This document shows, in pieces, positions 1-6,066 of a stretch of DNA of 9,634 nt. The notes under the pieces were generated by a model. It saw only the letters and a list, made by a program, of their open reading frames with translations, searched no databases and was not told where the DNA came from. The DNA comes from Candidatus Dadabacteria bacterium (GTDB taxonomy: Bacteria; Desulfobacterota_D; UBA1144; Nemesobacterales; UBA2774), in NCBI GenBank assembly GCA_020027805.1, contig JAHKKQ010000117.1:1-9634 (forward strand). The letters are read 5' to 3'. The translations under genes and the position numbers were made by a program. Each line of letters starts with the position of its first letter. Positions within the stretch are counted from its first letter, which is position 1.

Positions 1-169
1 TCCCGCTATTTCATAGCGAGAAATCGCCGGAAGCGAAAATCCGCTGCCGGACGAATAATAACACGAGATTCATAACCCTCTTTAATCACAAATAATATAC
101 GGATAATCACCCTTTGGCACGCCCGTTGCACTTATGACTAAGCAAATAAATCATATGGAGGTAAGTGCA
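1..169 (+). other. Non-coding leader with two small hairpins
   Basis: No convincing gene is visible here. Two short inverted repeats stand out. The first is CGCTAT (4-9) with ATAGCG (13-18) around a 3-nt loop. The second is CCGG (27-30) plus AGCG (32-35) pairing with CGCT (42-45) plus CCGG (47-50), with one A-G mismatch. Neither is followed by a T-run on the plus strand, so they are not clear terminators; they could be the end of an upstream transcript or structure in a leader. AT-rich promoter-like sequence follows at about 69-107. Confidence 0.4.
69..98 (+). promoter_or_regulatory. Possible sigma70-type promoter for the small secreted protein
   Basis: TTCATA (69-74) and TAATAT (93-98) are separated by 18 nt and resemble -35 and -10 boxes, in an AT-rich stretch upstream of the start at 170. 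A competing -10-like GATAAT lies at 102-107. The assignment rests on sequence resemblance only. Confidence 0.3.
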
Positions 170-430
170 ATGAAGAAGTTAATCGCAGTTACGGCATTAG
201 GGTTATCGCTCGGTTTTTCGGCCCTTTCATACGCTTCGGACTATATGGACCTTTACACAGGCGGTCCTGCGGTCAATGAAGTGAAGAATGAAACGAAAGG
301 CGGGGAAGTAGAGACGAGCCCGATGAGCTTCTACCTGAGCCCCGTCAAAGTTCATGATAACGAAACTTTGACCAGGGCTGAGGGGACGGACGATGAGAAT
401 ACCCTTCTCGTGTTCGGCGTCGGGATTTAA
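170..430 (+). CDS. Small secreted or periplasmic protein of unknown function (86 aa)
   Basis: The start at 170 is preferred over the in-frame ATG at 134 because GGAGGT at 157-162 sits 7 nt upstream, and because translation from 170 begins with a clean signal peptide. The N-terminus has two lysines, a hydrophobic core over about residues 4-20, and an Ala-x-Ala-type end (SYA, cleavage after residue 22). The predicted mature part is about 64 residues, mostly polar and acidic, with no cysteine and no lipobox, so export to the periplasm or outside is likely and a lipoprotein is not. It ends in a short hydrophobic stretch (LLVFGVGI). I do not recognise the family and assign no function. A strong hairpin follows the stop codon, and the methyltransferase gene 86 nt downstream may or may not share its transcript. 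Confidence 0.75.
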   Translation: MKKLIAVTALGLSLGFSALSYASDYMDLYTGGPAVNEVKNETKGGEVETSPMSFYLSPVKVHDNETLTRAEGTDDENTLLVFGVGI

Positions 431-442
431 CGGTGCACAATA

Positions 443-482
443 GAGGGGAGGGAGTCAAATACGAATGAGGCTCCCGCCCCCC
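443..482 (+). terminator. GC-rich hairpin after the small gene (terminator or attenuator, no U-tract)
   Basis: Bases 443-454 (purine-rich GAGGGGAGGGAG) pair with 471-482 (CTCCCGCCCCCC) in ten of twelve positions, leaving a 16-nt loop. The stem is strong, but it is followed by GTGT and an A-run rather than T's, so it is not a standard intrinsic terminator on either strand. It could protect the 3' end of the small mRNA or lower read-through into the methyltransferase gene. Confidence 0.45.
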
Positions 483-516
483 TGTGTAAAAAAATCAATT
501 TAAAAGGAGAAAAGTC

Positions 517-1338
517 ATGAGCGTCATACCAAATATAGATACAATCAAATCCAGAATGAGAGATGCATGGAATGCGGGGGACTACGGTAAGTTTGCAGCC
601 TATATGGAGCCCGGGGCAGGGGAGATACTAAAGGGGTGGCGTATACCGCAGGGAATGAGCCTGCTCGATGTAGCCTGCGGAGCGGGACAGATATCCATCC
701 TCGCCTCCATGGCCGGTATAAATGCTTCAGGCGTTGACATTGCGTCTAATTCGATTGCGGTTGCACGGGGACGCGCAAGAAGGGAAGGGCTGGACGCGAA
801 GTTCGACGAAGGGGACGCCGAGTGTCTACCGTATCCGGACGGATCATTCGACGTCGTAGCGACACTCGTAGGCGCAATGTTCGCCCCGCAGCCCGAAAAA
901 GTGGCCCAGGAATTTATCAGGGTTTGCAAGCCGGGAGGCAGGATGCTGATGGTAAACTGGACCCCCGAAGGATTTGTCGGACAAATGTTCAAGACCCTCG
1001 GCAGATACGTGCCGCCCCCGTCCGATGTGCCTTCACCCCTCCTCTGGGGCAACGAAGAGGTCGTTAAAGAACGTTTCGGTTATTCGGTAAGCCATATGAT
1101 ACTGTCAAAAAAGATCTACCCTTTATGGGATTATCCTTTTGATGTGCCGGAGGTCGTTCAATTCTTCTTCGATAACTACGGGCCTATGAATAAAGCGATA
1201 AATGCGCTGGACGAAACAGGAGGGAAATTACTCAGGAAAGATTTGGAGAAGGTCTTCTCGGACTTCAATATTGCGGAAAACGGCACGACTGCGCTTTTCG
1301 GTGAATACCTGGAAGTGGATGCGTTTAAAAAGCAGTAA
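517..1338 (+). CDS. Class I SAM-dependent methyltransferase (UbiE/Methyltransf_11-like)
   Basis: A 273-residue cytoplasmic protein that should transfer a methyl group from S-adenosylmethionine; the acceptor is unknown. The Rossmann-fold motifs are in order: motif I LLDVACGAGQ at residues 49-58 (glycine-rich SAM loop); the acidic end of strand 2 in GVDIA (72-76, Asp74), which normally binds the ribose; GDAECLPYPDGSFDVV (99-114), typical of the UbiE-like group; and RVCKPGG (135-141) before the next strand. The C-terminal 120 residues vary in this superfamily and probably form the substrate lid. The start is supported by AGGAGA at 505-510, 6 nt before the ATG. There is no pathway context: the neighbours are an unknown secreted protein and a replication-type pair. 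UbiE or arsenite methyltransferase cannot be claimed; the cysteines expected of ArsM are absent. Confidence 0.85.
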   Translation: MSVIPNIDTIKSRMRDAWNAGDYGKFAAYMEPGAGEILKGWRIPQGMSLLDVACGAGQISILASMAGINASGVDIASNSIAVARGRARREGLDAKFDEGDAECLPYPDGSFDVVATLVGAMFAPQPEKVAQEFIRVCKPGGRMLMVNWTPEGFVGQMFKTLGRYVPPPSDVPSPLLWGNEEVVKERFGYSVSHMILSKKIYPLWDYPFDVPEVVQFFFDNYGPMNKAINALDETGGKLLRKDLEKVFSDFNIAENGTTALFGEYLEVDAFKKQ

Positions 1339-1358
1339 CAGGATTGGATTAGAGTGAG

Positions 1359-1391
1359 CGGCCTCGATCCGAGGGGGCCGTTCCGGGTTTT
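1359..1391 (+). terminator. Weak intrinsic terminator-like hairpin after the methyltransferase gene
   Basis: CGGCC (1359-1363) pairs with GGCCG (1376-1380). A few more pairs are possible inside (CTC with GAG), leaving a bulge. A short T-run (TTTT, 1388-1391) follows about 8 nt after the stem. The geometry is imperfect, so termination here is plausible but probably leaky. Confidence 0.4.
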
Positions 1392-1485
1392 AGGGGATGT
1401 TTACAAGACTCGGCCGGTGTTCAATGTGGTATTTTCCGTTAAACGCCGAATGCGGTTGCTTACTCCGCCTTGCGGATCGATCTTC

Positions 1486-1502
1486 TTCCGGTTTGACCGG
1501 AA
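1486..1502. repeat. Perfect 7-bp inverted repeat in the leader of the replication-type pair
   Basis: TTCCGGT (1486-1492) and ACCGGAA (1496-1502) are exact reverse complements around TTG. The repeat lies 24 nt before the ATG at 1526, next to the -10-like sequences TACAAT (1508-1513) and TAAAAT (1513-1518). It could be a protein-binding operator or a short hairpin in the 5' leader. The rest of 1339-1525 holds only the weak terminator described separately. Confidence 0.4.
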
Positions 1503-1525
1503 TTGGTTACAATAAAATACGACCC

Positions 1526-2173
1526 ATGGGCAGCGGATCCGAGTATATAAAAGAAATCGAATCGTATTTTCTGACGCTGGCGGGGGAGGGGATAATGCTC
1601 TCCCCGATTGACTACAGTCATATTCAGGACTGGAAAAAGCGTCAGGTGCCCAGGGAAGTCGTCTTAAAGGGCATTAACAGGGCGTTCTCGGAGACCGGTA
1701 CGAGGTCGAAGGGTGCCGGCCTGCCCCCGAGGAGCCTCAAACACTGCGTAAGCTACGTCGAGAAGTGCATCGAAGAATACGGGCCTCAAGTAACAGAAAG
1801 GAAATCGAAGCGGTGGTCTCGGCACGGAAGTGATGATATGGAAGTCTCGGAGAGGCTCGAACGGTTCATACACGATGCCAGGAACCAGGCCCTCAGGGAC
1901 TATTATATAAAGCTCCGGAAGTTGGTCCTCGGCCTCGACAAGGCGGGCGGCGCTAATGACATTCCATCGATCATGAATCTCGAGAAAGAGTCTCTCGAAG
2001 AGTTTTTCCGCGGGCTCCCCGATAAAGAGAGGGAAAAAATCAGCATTGAGGCGGAGAAGATGATAAAGGACAGGGCGCGCTACATGACGAAGGGCGCGTA
2101 TGACGAGAGCCTCGTCTCCTTCAGGAACGAGATTCTCGGAAAAAAGTACGGAATAAAGTGTATAATCTCCTGA
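1526..2173 (+). CDS. Unknown protein, possible partner of the adjacent DnaC-like ATPase (215 aa)
   Basis: The frame is open from 1397, but the first 43 codons (to 1525) look unlike protein and contain a promoter-like inverted repeat. I therefore start at the ATG at 1526, although no clear ribosome-binding site precedes it. The product is hydrophilic and charged, with no signal peptide or membrane segment. The N-terminal part, around residues 6-45, has the pattern YFLTLAGEG then LSPIDY then VVLKGINRAF, which I associate with uncharacterised proteins encoded just upstream of DnaC-like ATPases in Deltaproteobacteria-like genomes; this is from memory, not a search. The middle is basic, and the C-terminal half is predicted helical and Glu/Lys-rich. 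The stop is 7 nt before the ATPase start, so the genes are probably co-translated. A primosome or DnaD-like role is inferred from context only. Confidence 0.65.
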   Translation: MGSGSEYIKEIESYFLTLAGEGIMLSPIDYSHIQDWKKRQVPREVVLKGINRAFSETGTRSKGAGLPPRSLKHCVSYVEKCIEEYGPQVTERKSKRWSRHGSDDMEVSERLERFIHDARNQALRDYYIKLRKLVLGLDKAGGANDIPSIMNLEKESLEEFFRGLPDKEREKISIEAEKMIKDRARYMTKGAYDESLVSFRNEILGKKYGIKCIIS

Positions 2174-2180
2174 ACGCCAT

Positions 2181-3011
2181 ATGAAGATGACGAAGAACAA
2201 GGGAACCGTCGGCTGTGACGACTGTCACTGGTCGGGGTTCGTCGTAACGAATAAAGGGAATTTCGCGGCGGCCGCCCTCTGCGCATGCGTCCTCGAATGC
2301 CGGGAGTGCGGGGGGACGGGGAATGTGCTTTTAACGAACGAGAAGGGCTATTCGTATATCTCTCCGTGCCCGTCCTGCGGGGTCGTCAGGCGGAACGTCA
2401 GGCTCTACAATATTGCCGGTATTCCGGCCAAGTATTCGCACGTGCTCCAGGTGGACGCCGGTCTCGTGCCCACCCATATCAACAGGCACCTGCAAATGGC
2501 GCTCAAATATGCGAAGGAGGAGTTCGTAAAGAAGTACCCGACGAGGAAGGGCTTCCTGCTCATGGGCCCGTCGGGTCTGGGCAAGACCCATCTCGCCGTT
2601 GGGACCATAGCGGAGCTCACCCTTTCCCACGGCGTCAAGTGCATGTTCAAGGACTTCTTCTATCTCCTTTCGGAGCTGAAACAGGCCTATTCGGAAGGGA
2701 CCCCCGAGAACGAGGTCATAATGCCGCTCATAGAGACCGAGGTGCTCGTTATAGACGAGCTCGGCAAGGGGAGGAGCAACGAATGGGAGCTCAACATATT
2801 GGACCAGCTAATATCGAAACGGTATAACGCATCGAAGCGGACACTGATAACTACCAACTATGTCACGAGGGAGATCGCGAAAGAGACCGGCCATTCGGAC
2901 GAGATTCTGGAGGTGAGGGTAGGGGAGCGTATTGCCTCCCGTCTTTTCGAGATGTGCGAGCCGATCCACCTCGAGGGCAGGGATTACAGGAAAGAGAAAA
3001 AGAAAGTCTAG
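2181..3011 (+). CDS. DnaC/DnaI-like AAA+ ATPase, putative replicative helicase loader
   Basis: A 276-residue ATPase of the DnaC/DnaI/IstB group, which loads or remodels the replicative DnaB helicase. Visible motifs are Walker A GPSGLGKT (129-136), Walker B VLVIDELG (188-195), a sensor-1 region TLITTNY (221-227) and a C-terminal ERIASRLFEM segment (249-258) whose Arg254 is placed like the arginine finger of this family. The N-terminal 70 residues contain eight cysteines, including C12-x2-C15, C40-x2-C43 followed by GGTG, and C63-x2-C66. This suggests one or two zinc-binding knuckles, reminiscent of the zinc-binding N-domain of DnaI. There is no ribosome-binding site; translation is probably coupled to the gene ending at 2173. 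An ATG at 2187 is an alternative start. IstB is less likely because no transposase is nearby. Its stop codon overlaps that of the convergent deacetylase gene. Confidence 0.8.
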   Translation: MKMTKNKGTVGCDDCHWSGFVVTNKGNFAAAALCACVLECRECGGTGNVLLTNEKGYSYISPCPSCGVVRRNVRLYNIAGIPAKYSHVLQVDAGLVPTHINRHLQMALKYAKEEFVKKYPTRKGFLLMGPSGLGKTHLAVGTIAELTLSHGVKCMFKDFFYLLSELKQAYSEGTPENEVIMPLIETEVLVIDELGKGRSNEWELNILDQLISKRYNASKRTLITTNYVTREIAKETGHSDEILEVRVGERIASRLFEMCEPIHLEGRDYRKEKKKV

Positions 3012-4048
3012 AACTCCCAGTGCGCCGAATAATCCTTTTTGACTCTGTCTATTATAAGGTCGGCCCCCGTCGGTCCTTCCGGGGAATCGTATGACGAGCG
3101 CTTTTTGTCGAGCAGCTCTTCGAGCACTTCCTTGGTCGATATCCAGAGGCCGTCCAGGTTATAGCCCCCTTCCAGTATGAACACGATTTTCCCTCCCGAA
3201 TATTTATCCGCCGCGTCAGTTAAGAACCTGGTCATCTTCGCGAACCCTTCGGGCGTGACCTTCATACCCCCGAGCGGGTCGTCGTAAAAGATGTCGAAGC
3301 CCGCGGAGACGAGAATGAATTCGGGCTTGTACTGGTCTATGACAGGGCCCAGTATCTCGTTGAAGATTTTGATGAACTCGTTATCGCCCATCCCCGGCGG
3401 CAGCGGCACGTTCACCGTATATCCCTTGCCCTCTCCGCTCCCCGTTTCGGAAGGCCCCCCCGTGCCCGGGTAATACGGGTATTGGTGTGTCGAGAAATAA
3501 AGCACCTTGGACGTGTCGTAGAACATGTGCTGGGTACCGTTTCCGTGGTGGATGTCCCAGTCGACTATGAGCACTCGTTCGAACCCCTTTATCTCCGTCA
3601 GGTATGCGCCCCCGACCGCGGCGTTGTTAAAGAGGCAGAAGCCCATGGGCCTGTCTGCTTCCGCATGGTGGCCGGGCGGCCTCACGAGAGGAAAAGCCCT
3701 GTCTACTTCGCCCGCGAGTACGCTGTCTATAGCGGACAGCATGCCTCCGGCGGCCCTCACGGCGGCGTCGAACGAGACCGGGCATGTGGAGGTGTCGGCG
3801 TCGAGGAACACCTTCGGCTTTCCTTTAGTAGACGCCATTCTGTCGTAGTGTTCGGGCGTATGCACGAGGGTGATTTCCTCTTTCGATGCGTCACGCGGGG
3901 CGATCTTCGATACCTCGTCGAGGAGCATCGTATGCCTTAACATGTCGATTATGGCCAGCAGCCTCTCCTGGGATTCGGGGTGCCCGAACCCGTTGTCATG
4001 ATCGACGTAGAGCTTGTCGAGTACTATTCCGACTTTCGGCATATTCAC
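3008..4048 (-). CDS. Histone deacetylase/AcuC-family zinc-dependent deacetylase
   Basis: This 346-residue protein belongs to the arginase-deacetylase fold family, which removes acetyl or acyl groups from lysines, polyamines or acetoin-related substrates; the substrate here is unknown. Catalytic features are all present: RPPGHHAE (123-130) with the paired active-site histidines 127 and 128, GFCLFNN (136-142), DWDIHHGNG (163-171) with zinc ligands Asp165 and His167, SAGFD with the third ligand Asp252, and EGGYNL with the catalytic tyrosine 296. Length is normal for bacterial members. The first codon is GTG at 4048; an ATG two codons later (4042) is about equally good given AAGGA at roughly 4054-4058. 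No signal peptide is visible. It lies 69 nt after folC on the same strand and may be partly co-transcribed. Nothing in the context proves acetoin utilisation, so I give no symbol. Confidence 0.88.
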   Translation of the reverse strand: MNMPKVGIVLDKLYVDHDNGFGHPESQERLLAIIDMLRHTMLLDEVSKIAPRDASKEEITLVHTPEHYDRMASTKGKPKVFLDADTSTCPVSFDAAVRAAGGMLSAIDSVLAGEVDRAFPLVRPPGHHAEADRPMGFCLFNNAAVGGAYLTEIKGFERVLIVDWDIHHGNGTQHMFYDTSKVLYFSTHQYPYYPGTGGPSETGSGEGKGYTVNVPLPPGMGDNEFIKIFNEILGPVIDQYKPEFILVSAGFDIFYDDPLGGMKVTPEGFAKMTRFLTDAADKYSGGKIVFILEGGYNLDGLWISTKEVLEELLDKKRSSYDSPEGPTGADLIIDRVKKDYSAHWEF

Positions 4049-4090
4049 TCAATCCTTTTTTTAATGTGGAATAAAAGGCTAGCATAGTAA

Positions 4091-4109
4091 CCGCTTTTAG
4101 ACAAAGCGG
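4091..4109 (-). terminator. Hairpin between folC and the deacetylase gene
   Basis: CCGCTTT (4091-4097) and AAAGCGG (4103-4109) are perfect inverted repeats with a 5-nt loop, just past the folC stop. In the direction of folC transcription the stem is followed by a T-poor stretch (TTACTATG), so at best it is a weak terminator or an mRNA 3'-end stabiliser. Confidence 0.45.
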
Positions 4110-4117
4110 ATACGATG

Positions 4118-5377
4118 TCATACAGAACGACGAAGAGCCTCGACCGCTCCCGTGAGGTATAAAGACCCCGCGATGCAGGCGGGCCCGCTCTCTTTTAATA
4201 ACTCCCCGTATGCTTTCCTGTAATCTTTCTCCGTCATTACCACGCCCGGAAATATTCTGGAGATTTTCTTCGCGAGCGCCTCAGCGCTGATCGCCCTTTC
4301 CGAATCTATTTCCGTAACTATGAACTTTCGGGCTATGGGGGTTAATTCCCTTATGAACCGGCTATGTTCCTTGTCCCCGAGCATCCCGATGAGGAACGTG
4401 AATTTATGAGAGGGATACATTTGCTTAAGCGATTTGACGAGCGCCTTCGCGCCTCCGTGGTTATGCGCGCTGTCAAGGATTAGCGGAGGGTTCTTTCTCA
4501 ATATTTCGAGCCTCCCGCGCCAGTCGATGCCGAGGAGCCCGCGTCTCAGGTCCTTTTCACGGACTTTTATACCGTGATATTCGTCTAACGTTTCGAGTGC
4601 CGCTATCGCGACCGAGAGGTTTTCTATCTGATATAAGCCTTTGAGGTTCGAGCTTAGACCCCGCAGGTCCCACGCGCTGCCCTTGTAATCGAAATCGTCC
4701 GTATTTTCTCCCCTCGATGAAAAGTCCCTCCCGTAAACCCTGAGAGGCGATTTAAGCCCGGCGGCGTATTCCCCGATGACCCCGAGCGCTCTCCCCCCCG
4801 CCCCCGTTACGGCGGGGACGCCCGGCTTTATGATACGGGCTTTCTCGGACGCTATTTCCCCTATTGTTCTTCCGAGATATTCAGTATGGTCTTTCGATAT
4901 ATTGGTTATGACCGATACGAGAGGGGTTATCACGTTCGTCGCGTCCCATCTGCCGCCCATGCCCACCTCCAGCACGCTGATATCCACCCCGGATTCGGCG
5001 AAATATACGAACGCGGCGGCGGTCAGCACCTCGAAGTAGCTCGGACTCCCGTCGATGGATTTTTCAGCCGTTTTCTTCACACGGAGAATTAGTTCAGCCA
5101 GGTCGGGGCCGTCGATATCTATACCGTTTATTTTGATCCTTTCGGTAACGTCGATCAGGTGAGGGGAGGTATATGCGCCTGTCTTAGAGCCCCCGGCCCC
5201 GAGGGCTGAGGATATGGCGGCAGCCGCCGATCCCTTGCCGTTCGTCCCCCCGACTATTATCCCCGCCGCCTTATCCTGGGGGTTCCCGAGTGATTCGAGG
5301 AGCTTCTTTATCCTGCCGAGCCCCGGCTTTATCTTGTGGAGACCCAGGGAATTCAGGTAAATGTATGCGTTATCCAT
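4118..5377 (-). CDS. folC: Folylpolyglutamate synthase / dihydrofolate synthase
   Basis: A 419-residue Mur-ligase-superfamily enzyme of folate biosynthesis. It adds glutamate to dihydropteroate and/or extends the glutamate tail of reduced folates, using ATP, in the cytosol. Motifs in order: the ATP-binding loop GGTNGKGS (43-50), TSPHL (70-74), the family signature EVGMGGRWDATNV (137-149), and ITNISKDHTEYLG (157-169), a metal/ATP segment in which the usual SxDH reads SKDH. A later LDSAHNHGG corresponds to the common DGAHNP motif, with Ser and His substitutions in variable positions. Length and domain order are normal and complete. The ATG at 5377 matches the usual family N-terminus; no Shine-Dalgarno is evident, but an extended -10 promoter lies just upstream. 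Sequence alone does not tell whether it has both activities or only one. Confidence 0.92.
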   Translation of the reverse strand: MDNAYIYLNSLGLHKIKPGLGRIKKLLESLGNPQDKAAGIIVGGTNGKGSAAAAISSALGAGGSKTGAYTSPHLIDVTERIKINGIDIDGPDLAELILRVKKTAEKSIDGSPSYFEVLTAAAFVYFAESGVDISVLEVGMGGRWDATNVITPLVSVITNISKDHTEYLGRTIGEIASEKARIIKPGVPAVTGAGGRALGVIGEYAAGLKSPLRVYGRDFSSRGENTDDFDYKGSAWDLRGLSSNLKGLYQIENLSVAIAALETLDEYHGIKVREKDLRRGLLGIDWRGRLEILRKNPPLILDSAHNHGGAKALVKSLKQMYPSHKFTFLIGMLGDKEHSRFIRELTPIARKFIVTEIDSERAISAEALAKKISRIFPGVVMTEKDYRKAYGELLKESGPACIAGSLYLTGAVEALRRSV

Positions 5378-5403
5378 GTTTTATTTAGGAGCCGGACTAG
5401 ATG

Positions 5404-5412
5404 ATTATATCA
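5404..5412 (-). promoter_or_regulatory. Extended -10 promoter for folC
   Basis: Read on the minus strand, TGATATAAT is a perfect extended -10 element (TG, one base, TATAAT). It lies about 27 nt before the folC ATG and would give a leader of about 20 nt. No good -35 box is present at the usual distance, which is normal for extended -10 promoters. Confidence 0.6.
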
Positions 5413-5481
5413 TGTATTCCGGGGGCTTTTAGGGCGGAACAGGTACAATGGTAATAGTTTCCATTTAATAGCGTTCACCTC

Positions 5482-5510
5482 TTGATATTCCTTTCACTTT
5501 AGTTTATTAT
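5482..5510 (+). promoter_or_regulatory. Sigma70-type promoter of the fur-like gene
   Basis: TTGATA (5482-5487) and TATTAT (5505-5510) are separated by exactly 17 nt, a near-consensus housekeeping promoter. Transcription would start near 5516-5518, about 30 nt before the ATG at 5546. The Fur-like operator begins immediately after the -10 box. Confidence 0.75.
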
Positions 5511-5525
5511 TGATAACTAATATCA
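5511..5525. promoter_or_regulatory. Fur/PerR-type operator over the transcription start
   Basis: TGATAACTAATATCA matches the 7-1-7 Fur consensus TGATAATNATTATCA at 12 of 14 defined positions. It is nested in an exact 7-bp inverted repeat, ATTGATA (5509-5515) and TATCAAT (5521-5527). It abuts the -10 box and covers the predicted start, so bound repressor would block initiation. Autoregulation by the downstream gene product is the simplest reading. Confidence 0.6.
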
Positions 5526-5545
5526 ATTTCATAGGGAGCGTTGAA

Positions 5546-6010
5546 ATGACTCCTGTAGCTCAGATGAAGATGGACAGAAGAAAGACTTTCAATGAGTTCA
5601 TATCCAGGAAGCGGCTCAAGTCCACAAAGCAGAGGGACGTAATCTTTGAAGAGTTCTTCGGCAATTACATGGGCAGGCACGTGACCGTGGAGGAGCTTTA
5701 CGAGGATATAAAGCGTAAGTATCCCTATATCGGGTTTGCGACGGTCTACAGGACCCTCAAGCTCTTCAGGGAGAGCGGTATCGCTTCCGAGAGGAATTTC
5801 GGCGACGGCAAGGCCCGCTATGAGCCTATACGCGACGAGCGCGAGCACCATCATCACATGATATGCACGGAGTGCGGAAAGATTTACGAGTTTGCCAACA
5901 ATCAGGTCGAATCGTGCCTGAACCAGATAGCGAAGCTGAACGAGTTTAAATTGGAGAACCACAAGCTCGAGATTTACGGCCTCTGCTCCTCGTGCCGGGA
6001 AAGCAGGTAA
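5546..6010 (+). CDS. Fur-family metal- or peroxide-responsive transcriptional repressor
   Basis: A 154-residue Fur-superfamily regulator that would bind DNA as a metal-loaded dimer. It has an N-terminal winged helix with the recognition-helix region GFATVYRTLKLFRESGI (63-79). A histidine cluster HHHH (101-104) precedes C107-x2-C110, and a second pair C147-x2-C150 lies near the C-terminus; together these form the structural zinc site typical of Fur and PerR. Family length is normal. The ATG at 5546 is chosen because AGGGAG (5533-5538) sits 7 nt upstream; a longer reading from the TTG at 5510 would run through the promoter and operator. Whether it senses iron (Fur), peroxide (PerR) or another metal cannot be settled from sequence. 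The promoter and operator upstream suggest negative autoregulation. It converges with the pdxJ remnant, 56 nt away, without a clear terminator. Confidence 0.9.
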   Translation: MTPVAQMKMDRRKTFNEFISRKRLKSTKQRDVIFEEFFGNYMGRHVTVEELYEDIKRKYPYIGFATVYRTLKLFRESGIASERNFGDGKARYEPIRDEREHHHHMICTECGKIYEFANNQVESCLNQIAKLNEFKLENHKLEIYGLCSSCRESR

Positions 6011-6066
6011 GTTTACTCGCGGCCGGTTAATGAATTGTACGGCTGAAGGGAGGCATCGGAAGTCGT

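Noticed and set aside
1397..1525. N-terminal extension of the unknown protein to the ATG at 1397
   Set aside because: The 43 extra residues look unlike a folded domain, no properly spaced ribosome-binding site exists, and the region contains an inverted repeat and promoter-like sequence.
2161..2166. TATAAT just before the ATPase gene as an internal promoter
   Set aside because: No -35 box lies at an acceptable distance and the hexamer is inside the end of the upstream coding region.
1664..2200. Minus-strand open frame opposite the unknown gene
   Set aside because: The plus-strand frame has recalled family patterns and fits the operon with the ATPase; the minus-strand product shows no recognisable feature.
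6011..6066. Bidirectional terminator between the Fur-like gene and pdxJ
   Set aside because: Only the short GC palindrome near 6019-6026 is present; there is no stable stem with a T-run on either strand.
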